In this document: in pieces, positions 46,820 to 58,112 of the stretch
Layout of the letters: the number at the start of each line of letters is the position of its first letter
Position numbering within the stretch: position 1 is the first letter of the stretch
NCBI RefSeq assembly: GCF_037893015.1
Contig: NC_133658.1
Span: 171,651,711-171,715,710, forward strand
Origin: Macrotis lagotis
Lineage: Eukaryota; Chordata; Mammalia; Peramelemorphia; Peramelidae
Direction of reading: 5' to 3'
DNA: 64,000 nt
Position numbers and translations under genes: made by a program
The notes under the pieces: model-generated
What the model was told of the DNA's origin: nothing
Databases searched by the model: none
What the model saw: the letters and a program-made list of their open reading frames with translations, nothing else

Positions 46820-46965
46820 AATTAAAAAACCTTTATTAGTACCTAACTATGTGCTGAGTATTTTGCTAAGGACTAGGGATGTAAATAGAAAGATCAGACA
46901 GCCTTTGTTCTTAAGAGCCTTACATTCTAATTGGGAGACAAGATACAAGTTGGATGAAAATATCC
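46820..46965 (-). mobile_element. L2 3' end
   Basis: TATTAGTACCTAACTATGTGC, CTTACATTCTAATTGGGAGAC. Sequence 46966-47432 after it was not assigned. Confidence 0.65.
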
Positions 46966-47432
46966 AGAAATTCTAAGTGTTGTGCAGTTGGGCTGATAGT
47001 GCTTGGAGAATCACACTTATGTTCCAGGGGCAGATCCATTGACAAAGGGTTGAAGTTCACCGTTTCACTAGAATGATTATAATTAGTGACTCCTTGCTCA
47101 TCTGTGTGGTGTGTTTGGAAGTTGGTAGAGTGAACTGAAGGAACTCCATCTACCATCTTTGGAAAGGGAAGGATGAGTTTGAGGGTCTGGGAATTCTGAA
47201 TTCCGTCCCAGACAGATAAAGATGGACAATGGGGAAATCAGTGTTGAGTCATGCGGGTTGGTAGGTCTGCCATGATGTCGACCATGCTGTCCGCAGAGTT
47301 CTGGGCTGGGGGAGGGGATCCCCATCCTGCCTTCCCTTGTTATTAGGAAGATTTATAAATTAGGCCAGAGAAACTGCTTTCAGACTGAGGAATAGGAGGC
47401 TGGAGAGAGAGAGATCTAGTACTTCCTTTATT

Positions 47433-47562
47433 GAGGTGGTACAGATAGAGCAAGAAGTCAGGAGGACTTAAGTTCACATTTGGTCTCAGACCCTTAATAT
47501 ACTTAGCTATGTGACCTTGGGCAAGTCATTTAACCCCACTGCCTTGCCAAAAAAAAGCCAAT
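47433..47562 (+). repeat. Diverged CORE-type SINE
   Basis: GAGGTGGTACAGATAGAGC, GTCAGGAGGACTTAAGTTC and TGACCTTGGGCAAGTCATTT are recognisable. Confidence 0.75.
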
Positions 47563-47839
47563 AACCCAAAACTACTGCGATAGAGATTTTTCATCTAATA
47601 ATGTTTTAATGAAATTTTTAATTTTAATGAAATTAAACTAAAAAAGGATAACCTTTTATTTTATGGGTTGTTTTTTTTTTTTTTTTTTTTGCATGAGATA
47701 TGCCTGTGTGACTGGCTTAGACCATCTTCTCTCCTGGTTATTATGTAACAGTATAATATCTTTCAGTAGAATAATTCAGGGAGCTCTTCCTTTTGACAAA
47801 TGAATTTCTACTCTTTGTAAGTAAAGGACAGTTTCAGGT

Positions 47840-48058
47840 AATAACAATAATACAAGTTATCATTTCAAAGTGCTTTTATGCATTTTGCCTTATTTGATCC
47901 TCACAGTATTATATCTGCATTTTACAGATTAGGAGACGGCCTGAGAGGTTTAAGTGTTTTTGCCCATGTTCACATTAAGTTATCTGAGAAAGGATGAATT
48001 TGAATTCAGGTCTTTTTGATTCCTAAATCTAATTCTCTGTCCACTACACCACTTAACT
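47840..48058 (-). repeat. MIR-family SINE
   Basis: TTTGATCCTCACAGTATTAT, GCATTTTACAGATTAGGAGAC and TTCTCTGTCCACTACACC are in reversed MIR order. Confidence 0.65.
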
Positions 48059-48369
48059 TTGTAGACTAACATGGATGAGGACTGGGGTGAATATTAAAAT
48101 GATTATGTACAAGCCTTTTTATGATAGGGAGATGATTGCTAAGGCACTCACGGACAGGTTATTTCACATATCTTGTCTTCTGTGAAAGTAGCAATAATGA
48201 TTTGTGACCTAATTTCCTGGGAGTGTTATTTAGTGTATTTGGATATAACATTTTAAGATACTATAACATTTTTAGATACTTCAGAAGACCCATGCTTCTA
48301 CAGTAAACATTGTTAAAGACTGGTAGGTAAAAGGTATTCTGATATATGATAGAAATATAAAAAAAAGAA

Positions 48370-48900
48370 AACCAGACCCTGCCCTCAATAGAGCTTTTAT
48401 TCTAGTGGAAGGATAGATGGAATTTTATAATGTAAGTCTACACACCAAGATTTGAACAGAGAGGGAATATTAACAGCTAACAGCATCAAGAAGATAAAAG
48501 ATGGTACATAAGCTGAGTCTTGATAGAAAACATAGTTACTAAGAGGAAGGTGAAGAGGGGTTGTATTTCTAGGCGTGTGCAAGAGAGGCTAGAGGACAGC
48601 AAGTCAGGTCATTTGGGGTGAGAGGAATAATGTGCTTGAAGACTTAAAAGGCAGACTACAGATTTTGAAGAGATTCCCATGCTAAGCTGAAGAGCTTGCA
48701 TTTTATCCTGACAGAGGTAGGGAACCCTTAGGACATCTTGAGTAGGAGAATGACAGACTTGTAGATCTAGGAAGATTTAGTCTACTTGCTGTATGTAAGT
48801 ATAAATGGGAGAGAGAAGAGCTTGGAAGACAGAGCTCCAATTAGGAGCTTCTTCCAGTAGACACTGCAAGTGATGACAGGTAATGAACTAGCTCCCCAGT
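48370..48900 (-). mobile_element. L2 3' region
   Basis: CCCTGCCCTCAATAGAGC, TTTATTCTAGTGGAAGG, GAGTAGGAGAATGACAGAC and GAAGACAGAGCTCCAATTAGG are reversed L2. Confidence 0.65.
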
Positions 48901-50449
48901 AGCTATTCTGTATGTGATGCAGTGGATCTCCAAAAACCCAAGAGTTCATACAATCATTTTTACTAAAATCATATTCTAATCTCTCCCCTTCCCTTTTTTT
49001 AAGCAGTTTGAAAACAGTTCAGAGGATAAAACCAAATAAAAATTGGGTCAAGAAAGTTAAAAAAACAAGCTAGTAAGTTTGAGACTTTTCCCTGAGTCTC
49101 TTACTATATTCTTAAGTTACTTTTATATTGTTGAGAGGACCCCTAGATCAGTCAGTGTCACAGATCAGTCCACTCCAGGGGAAAATTCATCTATCTGCAC
49201 TAGGTCAGCACTACTACAACTTACTTGCTTCCAAGGTCTAGAGCTGACATTGTGCAAGAGTAGCTCCTCAGTTCCATCAATATCTTGTTCCCCAGCAACC
49301 AGCATCATGAATGTTCAATTGGAAAGGAATATATTTGGGAAATATAGTAGTGATAGAATGGGTAACACTTAGCAGTTGATGAGATATATTGGAGAGGAAG
49401 GAGACAGGGATGTATATGAGATTTTCAGGTATAGACTTGTTAAGAATATCACTATTGAAAAGTTTTAGTTATTTGAAATATTGAAACATAAATAATTTTT
49501 ATTGCTACTTTATTTTTCCTGACTCCAAAATGATCCAGGAAATGCAATTATAAACTCATAATAGAATGTCTCTGTTTATATTGTTTTATAATGTTTAAAA
49601 TGGGAAGTTCCTTTAATGTGGGAAGATTGACTGAATTCCATTTTTATTTTTAGATTTTAAAAAAGGGGCCATTTTGGTTTTCTCTAGTCATTTTTTTCTC
49701 TGTTTTTCTTCAGGAAAAGTTCCAGATCATGACTTCGGAGATATGTTTCCTTAGTTTCTCTGTTCTCCCAAGAACCAACAACTATTTTTGGACTTTAATA
49801 AAGGGCCTTTTCTGGTTTGTTTTCATGACATTTCTTTAGTAGCATCAGGCTCTGACTAAGAAGCAGTTGGAACTTGTGGCCAAATATTCTTTGATTCCAG
49901 CTGTCACTGATTGGAGTATATCAAATTTGTTCTATTAAAAAAAAGCCAGTCATGAGAGTTGGCCCCATGATGCCAACTTGAGCTCTCTCTTCACATAACT
50001 TTCTCTATTATATGGCTCTATGCTTTACAATTCTATCTGAAGTAAAAAATTGTTTGTTTTAGTGGGAGGGGGAGGATTGGAGATGATTTTTTGAATATTT
50101 CACTTTTGGTTATGGACCCCAGGATTTCAGTAAGCTATTGCTGGGTGGGATTGTTGTGAAATCTTACTTAGGAGGCACTTTATAAATATTTATTTCAATT
50201 TGAATTGAATTAATTCAGGTTCTTAAGTTGTGATCTTAAATGGCCCGTTAAAAAATGTTTTTTAGCACTTTCATTTTTTTCTACTTATCCTGCTGTGGCT
50301 GTTATGTCTACCTTCTGTAATACCATTTTTTTTTTATTTCAAAGGAAATGCTGTTAGCATTTTAGATTTTCACAAGCCATTTAGTCCACCCCATAAATGT
50401 ATCAGTTAATATAATCAACAAGTTATTTAGATTGTGCCAGATATCATGA
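48901..50449. other. Unassigned intron sequence
   Basis: The 97-codon frame at 49079 has no recognisable motif or splice context. No repeat could be assigned with confidence. Confidence 0.4.
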
Positions 50450-51100
50450 AGAAAAAAAAACAACAAACAGTCCTTGTTATCAAAGAGTTCACATTCAGGA
50501 TAGTGGAAGATGGTACCAAGGTTGGAAACTGGGAAACACCATGGTATCTTTTACCACCATAGGAATTCTATAGAAGAGGGTAGGGTTTGGAGGGAAACAT
50601 AATGAGTTCTTTTTTGTTCATGTTGAGTTTGAGATGCTTGTGGGATATCTAATTTGAGACATTTCAAAAGGCAGTTGGTGATGTGGGACTGAAAATTCAG
50701 GAGAGTGATTAGGACTGGATATGGGAATCATCACCTCCTTAGAGAAAATAGATGGAACCTCATGGGAGCTAATGAGATCACTAAGGGAAGGCATAGCAGG
50801 GCTTCCTAGCCTGGGGTCTATTAACTTGTTTTTTAAAACTATTTTGATAACTATTGATTCCATATAATTGGTTTCTTTTTTTGTACAGCTTTATATTTTA
50901 CAGTATCTATTTAAAAACATAATTCTGAAAAAGGTTTCAAAGGATTTACCAGATTATCTTGATGCAGAAAAAAGTTAAAAATTCCAGCTATCAAAGAAAA
51001 AGAGAAGAGGACTCACCCTGAACACAGGGAACTGTTTTTTCTCTTTCATTATATCCTGGCACACAGTCATCTCCATAAATGCTTGTTGATCAGCTTACTC
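50450..51100. mobile_element. L2 (-), hAT-like piece (+) and L2 3' end (+)
   Basis: 50450-50795 is reversed L2 (GTTGAGTTTGAGATGCTTGTG, CAAAAGGCAGTTGGTGATG). 50796-50990 (TAGCCTGGGGTCTATTAAC, TAATTGGTTTC, AGGTTTCAAAGGATT) resembles a Charlie-type repeat. 51035-51100 is a forward L2 terminus. Confidence 0.5.
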
Positions 51101-51599
51101 ATTATTAGACCTTGTTCTGGCCTCTGAGCAAAACAGGTAAATTCCTCCCCTTCTAAGGGGAGGAATGATTTTGTATAATTTTAATTGTCAAATTTTAAGC
51201 ATTTCCATAAATATATGTGTTTAGTTGTATACAACTTTACCTTCTATCCTTCCTTTATAATTACTTAAATACCTAGAGAAGGCCCTTGGGAAAATCTTAC
51301 TGGTGTCTGCTGTGTCTTTAGTTTATGATGAAAGGTTGTGAGTGATGTGTTGAAAATGCTTATTTGCAAAATTCAGCCAGGTTAATCCCAAGTTTATTCA
51401 AAACCCAAATTTTGAATGTATTTCAGCAACATGTCCAGGTCAAAAAGAGAGATTTAAACAGTTTTGTAGGAAAGTTATTGCTTATAATTTTGATAAGAAT
51501 CACTTTATTTTGAACTTAACTTCAAAGAATAACAAAAATACTTACGTTTACAACTCATTTTACTTTAAAAATTGTATATAGTATATAGCTAGATGTAAC

Positions 51600-51900
51600 A
51601 ACTTATTAGTTGCCATTTCCTTTTCAAGTTCCCTTTCATTGTCTTTAGCCATTCAACCTGAATTTGTGTATATCATTTCTTTTATTGTTGCTATACCATC
51701 TTCTTCTGGTTCTGCTTTTGCTTTACTTCATGAGCTTAGGCATATTTCTTGGTATACTTTTTATTTGTCATTCTTTATTGTGTTACACCATCCTATCATA
51801 TCCAGAAATAATAGTTTATTCAGCCATCCACCAAATTGTTCCCTAGAAATAGGGAAAAGATTTCTTTTTAAAGTATTTCTCTCTTGTTGAAGTCAGATAA
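51600..51900 (-). mobile_element. LINE-1 3' end, diverged
   Basis: GTTACACCATCCTATCATATCC, then GTTTATTCAGCCATCCACCAAATTG fits a reversed L1 3' section. 51101-51599 and 51901-52429 are unassigned apart from a G14 run at 52006-52019. Confidence 0.4.
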
Positions 51901-52429
51901 ACCCATTTGTGTTTTGCTGTGAAATATTAATTTGCATGGAAATAATCCTTTCTAAATTTTTTTCCCCACAGACAACATATTTTTTTTATCATCCCTTTCT
52001 TTTGCGGGGGGGGGGGGGGAGGATCCCTATCTATTTTATTTATGTAAGGAGTTTCCTGTAAACTTATTAACTTTTAGTTTTAAAAATTCAAGTCTTAATA
52101 AAAACTAAAATTTTCCATTTTTAAGGGTTTTGTTGTTTTTTTTTTGAAATTTGGAGACCAAGGGACATGCTTTATCAGGGTCACTAGTCAGCAGGTTTAG
52201 GAGTAGAACTTTTGAATTCAAGTTTTGCTGATACCTGAGGGGTGCTTACCCTGTTTTTCTAGGGTACGCCTCCTTAGTATCTTTATTGTAACATTTGTTT
52301 GCTTAAAATGGAATAAATTAAAGGCAACTTTTCCCAGCTTTGCTTGTCTGCACAGCCTTATGCATTGTAAATTGGGAAGATTGTTAACTCCAATTCTGGA
52401 GACCAAGGATCAATGTTAAAATTCCACTG

Positions 52430-52545
52430 TGGATATTTAATAGCTGTATATCCATGGGCAAGTCACTCTCCTGGAATATCATTTTTCTCATCTGTAAGGG
52501 AATTAGATTTGATAGCCTCTAAAACTCCTTCTATCTCTATGTCTA
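52430..52545 (+). repeat. MIR-family SINE with CR1-like tail
   Basis: CCATGGGCAAGTCACTCTCC, TTTTTCTCATCTGTAAGGG, then GATAGCCTCTAAAACTCC and TCTATGATTG. Confidence 0.65.
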
Positions 52546-52860
52546 TGATTGCAGTTCCCTTGGCCTCAGTTTTGTAAAACTAAAACATGAGGGGGCTGTC
52601 CTAAATAAACTCTAAGGACTCTGATTTTTTTTGATCTTTGATCTTATGGCACTCTTAAGACCTATGACTTTTCAGTTTCTTGGAACTTCTTTGTGTGGTT
52701 GGGGGTGTATCACCAAAGCTTATTAGAAAAAAAATTATTAGTTTTGTTTATTTCTGATAGCTTGATCATTGCTAGCTTATGAGTTAATTTATGTAACTAC
52801 TTTGCAAACTTTAAAGCACTATATGAAAGTCAGTAAATATTATTATTGTTTTTGTTATTA

Positions 52861-53020
52861 TTATTTTTTTTTTTTTTAGTTTTTGCAAGGCAAATGGGGT
52901 TAAGTGGCTTGCCCAAGCCACACAGCTAGGTGATTATTAAGTGTCTGAGGCCGGATTTGAACTGAGGTACTTCTGACTCCAGGGCCGGTGCTCAATCCAC
53001 TGCGCCACCTAGCTGCCCCT
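52861..53020 (-). repeat. CORE-type SINE
   Basis: A full-length reverse copy. TGTTTTTGTTATT before and TGTTTTTTGTTATT after it look like the target duplication. Confidence 0.9.
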
Positions 53021-53480
53021 GTGTTTTTTGTTATTGACTTAGATTTATGGTATTTTGACTTCTAAGGGTACTTTATAAATCTAAATCTATGATCCTCTTG
53101 TCTTCTGGAGGAAAAAGGAAAGGAGGACTTTTAAATTTAAGTGGAATTCTCATTTCTATCATACTCTGATATGTTATTGAATTGTGATTTTCTTTATGAT
53201 AGCTGAAAATAAAGGTACTTGAGAGGTCCTTTTTATGATCTCATAAAATAAGTTTACCCTAAAGAATGTCTTATGATAATAGGGCCTCTTAGCCCTTCAA
53301 AACAGACAGTAGGAAACATCAAAACCACTTCTTTTCCCACTTTCCCCATCTTTTCCTCTCACCTGCTCATTTGTTTATTCTAAGAATGAACAATGCCCTA
53401 GTTTGACTTTCTAGTTTTTGACTTGTGTATGTTCTATTCCTAGAAAGGCAAATTTATGACAACCTATTAACTAGGGAACT

Positions 53481-53639
53481 TTTTTTTTAGGGTTTTTTTT
53501 TTTCCAAGGCAAATGGGGTTAAGTGGCTTGCCCAAGGCCACACAGCTAGGTAATTATTAAGTGCCTGAGACTGGATTTGAACCCAGGTACTCTGACTCCA
53601 GGGCCGGTGCTTTATCCACTACGCCACCTAGCTGCCCCA
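53481..53639 (-). repeat. CORE-type SINE with perfect 12-bp target duplication
   Basis: Flanked by AACTAGGGAACT at 53469-53480 and 53640-53651. Confidence 0.95.
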
Positions 53640-53651
53640 AACTAGGGAACT

Positions 53652-54864
53652 CTTGATAGGACTCCTGTTGTCAGTGGAATCATGGACTGAGTTCCAAATT
53701 CATTTGGAAGCATGAATGCTGCCTGTCTTTTTCTCTCTCTCCAGAATGCATTTACAGTTATAGTTGGGATAAAGGCTTGAATTTGCTATTTCTAATCTGA
53801 TAGGTTATAGTATAATATAGAGAAAATTAAGCATGCAGCTCAAACTCGAAAGCATTTATTCCAAAGTCTTTGGAATAATTTTTCAGCTTTTCTTCTTGTC
53901 TGTCTTTATTAGAGATTAAGTGTAAAGTAAGACTTTTGTAATATATAATGAAGAGTTGTTTTGGGGGGCATACTAAAAACAATTAAGAATTGATACATTT
54001 AAAAACTTCTGAAAATTGTTGACTCCAAAATCATTTTTTTTTAACAGTTTAACAGTTTCTTTGAGTTGAAGTTCAGATATTAGGTCTATTGCTTAGAAAT
54101 GTATGGGGGGTTTTTTCTTTTCATTTCTTTCAATTTTTGAGTCAATCTATCCATGCCATTATAACACAGTGATCTGTATAGCAAAAATACTTGAGGTTCC
54201 TTAGAAATAGTGATTTGTTGATCTATTGAAAACCAATTTGTCATATTTGTGAAGTGTTCTTTTGGTTCTTCATACAACAGAAACTAGAAATAAAGTATTT
54301 CATTTCATATTGTGAATACTTGAGCCCTTCCTTCACTTCTACCTGCAGCTGTAGACCATTTTATAGGCATTCTTATAACCATCCAACAACCTATCAGGAT
54401 GTAGCTGCAGGATGCTGCATATAGATGTAGGATTCTGGGAGCTGGAAAGTTTAGGTTTGATATCTTCTTCTATCAGTTCAGCATCTCTTTTACTTTTACA
54501 ATGCATTACTATGAAGTCAGGCTCATTTCTGTTTTGTACCCTCACTTCTGGACACCTGGAATGTGATAACAAACTGTTTATTTGTCATATTGTTATTTGA
54601 AGTGCTTTTAGAGTATTAGATAACTGCTATCTATTGCTGCTGCTGTTACCACCATACCACCACCTCCACCACCACTACAGCTATTATACTACTACCACAG
54701 TAGTGTAATGTGAATGATTTTTTTGTAATCATAGAATAAAAATATTAGCACTAGAATATTAGCACAGAATATTAGCACTATTAGGCTTTCATATTCATAT
54801 GGTTCAGTATCCTTATTTTGTATATCAGGAACCTGGGGCCTTAGGTAAAATGATATAAAAAATT
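53652..54864. other. Unassigned; short trinucleotide-rich stretch
   Basis: 54635-54705 is rich in GCTGCTGCTG and CCACCACCTCC-like triplets. Nothing else recognised. Confidence 0.45.
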
Positions 54865-55340
54865 TTTTTTGTAAATCATATTTTATTTTTTCCCAATTAT
54901 CTGTAAAGATAATTTTTAGCATTCAGTTTTTAAAAATTTTGAATTTCAAATTTCCTTCCTCCCACATTCCATTACTACCCTTTTCCCTAAGAAGATAAGC
55001 AGTTTTTTATAGGTTTCACATATATGAACAATTATGTAAAGTGTATATTTCCATGTTAGTCATGTTGTGAAAGAAGAAATTGATCAAAAGAAAAAAAGAA
55101 CAAGCATGTGTGCTTCAGTCTGCATTCAGACTCCATCGGCTCTTCCTCTGGTGATGGACTGTGTTTTTCATGAGTCCTTTGGGATTGTCTTTGATCATTA
55201 TATTGCTGAGAAGAACTAAGTCTTTCTTAGCTGATCACCGTGCAGTATTGCTGTTACTGTGTACTCTTGGCTCTGCTCATTTCACTTTGCATGCGTTTGT
55301 GCAAGTCTCTCCAGGTATTTCTGGAATCTTCTTCCTTGTC
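54865..55340 (-). mobile_element. LINE-1 3' end, 500 bp upstream of the coding exon
   Basis: TATTTTATTTTTTCCCAATTA is followed by TGTAAAGATAATTTTTAGCATTC, then CTTCAGTCTGCATTCAGACTC and CTCTCCAGGTATTTCTGG: a reversed, 5'-truncated L1. Confidence 0.75.
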
Positions 55341-55849
55341 ATTTCTTAAAATGTGATTTCTTTTACATCACTCATTTGGTGGTAGCTTCCTGTAATAGAA
55401 ATGAGACTCTCAGTTTGAATCAGGTAGTATTTTTTCATAGTTTCATTGAAACTTGGCTTGACTTTAGGGACAGATGGTATGTTCCTGAGTTGTAGGAAGT
55501 GCAGGTACAGAAAATGTGCTTTAGACAGGGCTACATTGTAAGTCAGAGTACACCCAGAACTGACATTCAACAGTTTACTCTTCCCTGGCTATTGGATGCT
55601 GTTGTTGGTAACCTGAATAATACTTTGAACATCTTTGTTTCAGCAGTATGTCTTTCAAATGCAGCTGAAAGATTTTCTTAGTTTTGGGTCCAATCTATTT
55701 TATAAGAGGAATGATGTGGATTTTGTTCTGTTTGCTTTCTTTCTTTTTTTAATTAGTCTGAAGCTAGCAGTACTGAGAACTCAAGAGGGAGGGTGGAACT
55801 TTGCGTCTCATCTCTGAATTAAGCTTTTTTGTGTGTATGTGTTTGACAG

Positions 55850-55870
55850 GTAAAAGAAAGTCAAGCCGTG
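55850..55870 (+). other. RRBP1: Acceptor-proximal 5' UTR of RRBP1
   Basis: The acceptor TGTGTTTGACAG ends at 55849, so the exon starts with 21 untranslated bases. The context GCCGTGATGG has G at -3 and G at +4, a good initiation site. The GTG at 55868 is in frame but is not the start. Confidence 0.85.
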
Positions 55871-58112
55871 ATGGATATCTATGACCCCCAGACCTTGGGA
55901 GTTATGGTGTTTGGTGGATTCATGGTCATTTCAGCCATTGGAATCTTCCTGGTATCTACCTTCTCCATGAAGGAGACATCCTATGAAGAAGCCCTAGCCA
56001 ATCAGCGTAAGGAAATGGCAAAAACTTTCCATCAGAAAGTAGAAAAGAAAAAGAAGGAGAAACCTGTGGAGAAGAAGGGCCGGGCAAAGAAAAAGGAGGA
56101 GAAACCCAATGGGAAAATACCTGAACCAGAATTGCTTCCCAACATAACTGGCATCTCCAAAGATCCTACATCTGAGAGAGGTGTGGTAGTGACTCCTATT
56201 GTGGTAGAACCTATCAAGCCTTCTAAATCTTCAGTGGCACCAACAGGCGTGCCACCACCAAAAGCAACCAAAGGAGTAGCAGGAGCAGCAGCAGCAGCAG
56301 CAGCAGCAGCATCACCTCCATCAACCAAAGGAGCCGCAGTAGCCGTGCACCCATCAACTAAAGGAGCTGCAGCAGTCGTGCAACCATCAGCAAAAGGAGG
56401 AACAGCAGCCATGCAGGCAACTAAAGGAGGAGCAGCAGCAGCACAACCATCAACAAAAGGAGGAGCAGCAGCAGCAGTGCAGCCAACTAAAGGAGGAGCA
56501 GTAGCAGCACAACCATCAACAAAAGGAGGAGCAGCAGCAGCACAACCATCAACAAAAGGAGGAGCAGCAGCAGCACAACCATCAACAAAAGGAGGAGCAG
56601 CAGCAGTGCAGCCAACTAAAGGAGGAGGAGCAGCAGCAGCAGCAGCACAACCATCAACTAAAGGAGGAACAGCAGCACAGCCCACTAAAGGAGCAGCAGC
56701 AGCAACGCAACCAACTAAAGGAGGAGCATCACAAGTTCAATCAACAAAAGGAGGAGCACCACAAGTGCAACCGACAAAAGGAGGAGCCTCAGTAGCACAG
56801 TCAACTAAAGGGGCAGCAGCAGCAGTGCAGTCAAACAAAGGAGCAACAGTGCAACCAACAAAAGGAGGAATAGCCACAGTGCAACCAAACAAAGGAGCAG
56901 TGGTGCAGTCAGCAAAAGGAGGAGCAACATCAGCACAACCAGCTAAAGGAGCATCAGTGCAACCAAGCAAAGTAACACCATCGAAAGGAGCAGTGGCACC
57001 GCAAACAAAAGGAGCAGCAGCAGCACTACCAGAAAGAGCAGCAGCTGTGGCAGTGGTGCCATCATCCCCAGTAGAGCAAGGAGCACCGCCACCATTAGGG
57101 AAGCGGGCTGCACGAGCAGCGAGAGCAGCAGCAGCAGCAGCCCAGGCAGCAGCAGTGCAGGCAGTCCCAGTGCCACCAACATCACCAGTAGGGGAAGGGG
57201 CAACAGAACCAGCACCATTAGGGAAGCGGGCGGCTCGGGCGGCTCGGGCAGCGGCAGCCCAGGCAGCAACTGAGGCAGCAGTGCAGGCAGTCCCAGCATC
57301 ACCAGTGGGGCAAGGGGAAGCAGCACCAGCACCATTAGGAAAGCGGGCAGCACGGGCAGCTCGGGCAGCGGCAGCAGCACAGGCAGCGGCAGCAGCAGCA
57401 CAGGCAGCAGTACAGGAAGTACCAGTGGGGCAAGGGGCAACAGAACCAGCACCATTGGGGAAGCGGGCAGCACGGGCAGCTCGGGCAGCGGCAGCACAGG
57501 CAGCAGCAGCAGAGGGAGCAGTACAGGAAGTACCAGCATCACCAGTAGGGGAAGGGGCAGCAACACCAGGACGGGCTGCAGCAAAAGCAGCTCGGGCAGC
57601 GGCAGCAGTACAGGCAGAAGCGCAAACAGCAGCAGCACAGGCAGTACCAATAGTGCCAACATCACCAGGAGGGCAAGGAGCACCAGCACAAGCAGCCTCA
57701 GGAGGGCGGGCAGCAGCAAAGGCAGCTCGGGCAGCAGCAGCAGCAGCAGCTCAGGCAGTACCAGTAGCAGCAGTGCAAGTAGCACCAATAGCAGCTGTGG
57801 TAGCAAGTGCCCCTGCACCCTTACAAGGGCAGCCTGCTTCATCCCCTAAGGAAAAGAGGAAGAAGGAAAAGAAGGTGGCAAAGGTGGAGCCAGCACCCAG
57901 CCCTGTTGTGAGTTCAATGCATGTCCTTTCCTCCAAGTCTTCAGTGCTTGAAGCTGCTCCCAAAGAGGTCCCTGTGGTTGCTGTTCCTCCTGTTGGCACA
58001 AAGACTAGTGCCCCAGCTGCCAGTAAAAAGGCAGAAGTTATTGTCAACCATGAGGAGCCAAAGCTCGAAGCCCCATCAAAGAAGAAATCTTCCAAGAAAA
58101 AGAGTGAGCCAA
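55871..58112 (+). CDS. RRBP1: Ribosome-binding protein 1 (p180), first coding exon (747 codons plus 1 base; incomplete gene)
   Basis: RRBP1 is an ER membrane protein that binds ribosomes through basic repeats and microtubules or itself through a coiled coil. Residues 1-6 are lumenal, 7-30 form the hydrophobic anchor (TLGVMVFGGFMVISAIGIFL), and the signature SMKETSYEEALANQRKEMAKT follows at 32-52. Residues 57-80 are lysine-rich. Residues 131-381 hold 24 KG units and 385-645 hold six Ala/Arg-rich units. Residues 656-747 return to family sequence (SSPKEKRKKEKKVAKVEP, APKEVPVVAVPPVG, EAPSKKKSSKKKSEP). The exon ends CCA-A|GTAAGC in phase 1. Reading on gives 15 intron-coded residues and a stop at 58157. 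The coiled-coil exons are downstream of the window. Compared with the eutherian protein as I remember it, the repeat motif and its place both differ. Confidence 0.97.
56261..57013 (+). repeat. RRBP1: RRBP1 repeat block 1: KG-centred units (residues 131-381)
   Basis: Twenty-four units of about 10-12 residues with consensus QPSTKGGAAAA (variants VQPTKGG, QSNKGA, QSAKGG). Lysine is the only charged residue: there is no Asp, Glu or Arg in the whole block. At DNA level the units are imperfect 30-36-bp tandem repeats almost free of T on the coding strand. Three consecutive 33-bp copies around 56500-56612 are nearly identical, suggesting recent expansion. Confidence 0.95.
57023..57805 (+). repeat. 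RRBP1: RRBP1 repeat block 2: Ala/Arg-rich units of about 40 residues (residues 385-645)
   Basis: Six units, each with a basic helix-prone core (GKRAARAARAAAAAQAA, later GRAAAKAARAAAA) and a linker (VQAVPASPVGQG, EPAPL). Cores start near residues 411, 452, 491, 531, 568 and 613. Arg/Lys recur every three or four residues, so a helix would carry a basic stripe. Confidence 0.92.

Larger units (their letters stand above)
32465..55849 (+). other. RRBP1: Predicted RRBP1 intron 1 (23.4 kb)
   Basis: Bounded by the donor GTAGGA at 32465 and the acceptor TGTGTTTGACAG ending at 55849. I recognise no protein-coding exon inside it. An additional small 5' UTR exon cannot be excluded. The content is mainly old L2, L3/CR1, MIR and SINE copies, listed separately. 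Confidence 0.5.

Noticed and set aside
55868-55870. GTG directly before the ATG as translation start
   Set aside because: ATG at 55871 matches the known RRBP1 N-terminus (MDIYD) and has a good context.
56261-57013. CRISPR-like or satellite array
   Set aside because: Units keep one reading frame, lie in a known coding exon, and have no alternating unique spacers.
56032-57842. Antisense frames of 217 and 299 codons opposite the RRBP1 repeat
   Set aside because: They are open only because the coding strand is a T-poor GCA/GGA repeat. The products are Leu/Pro or Ala/Cys low complexity. The plus frame continues into conserved RRBP1 on both sides.
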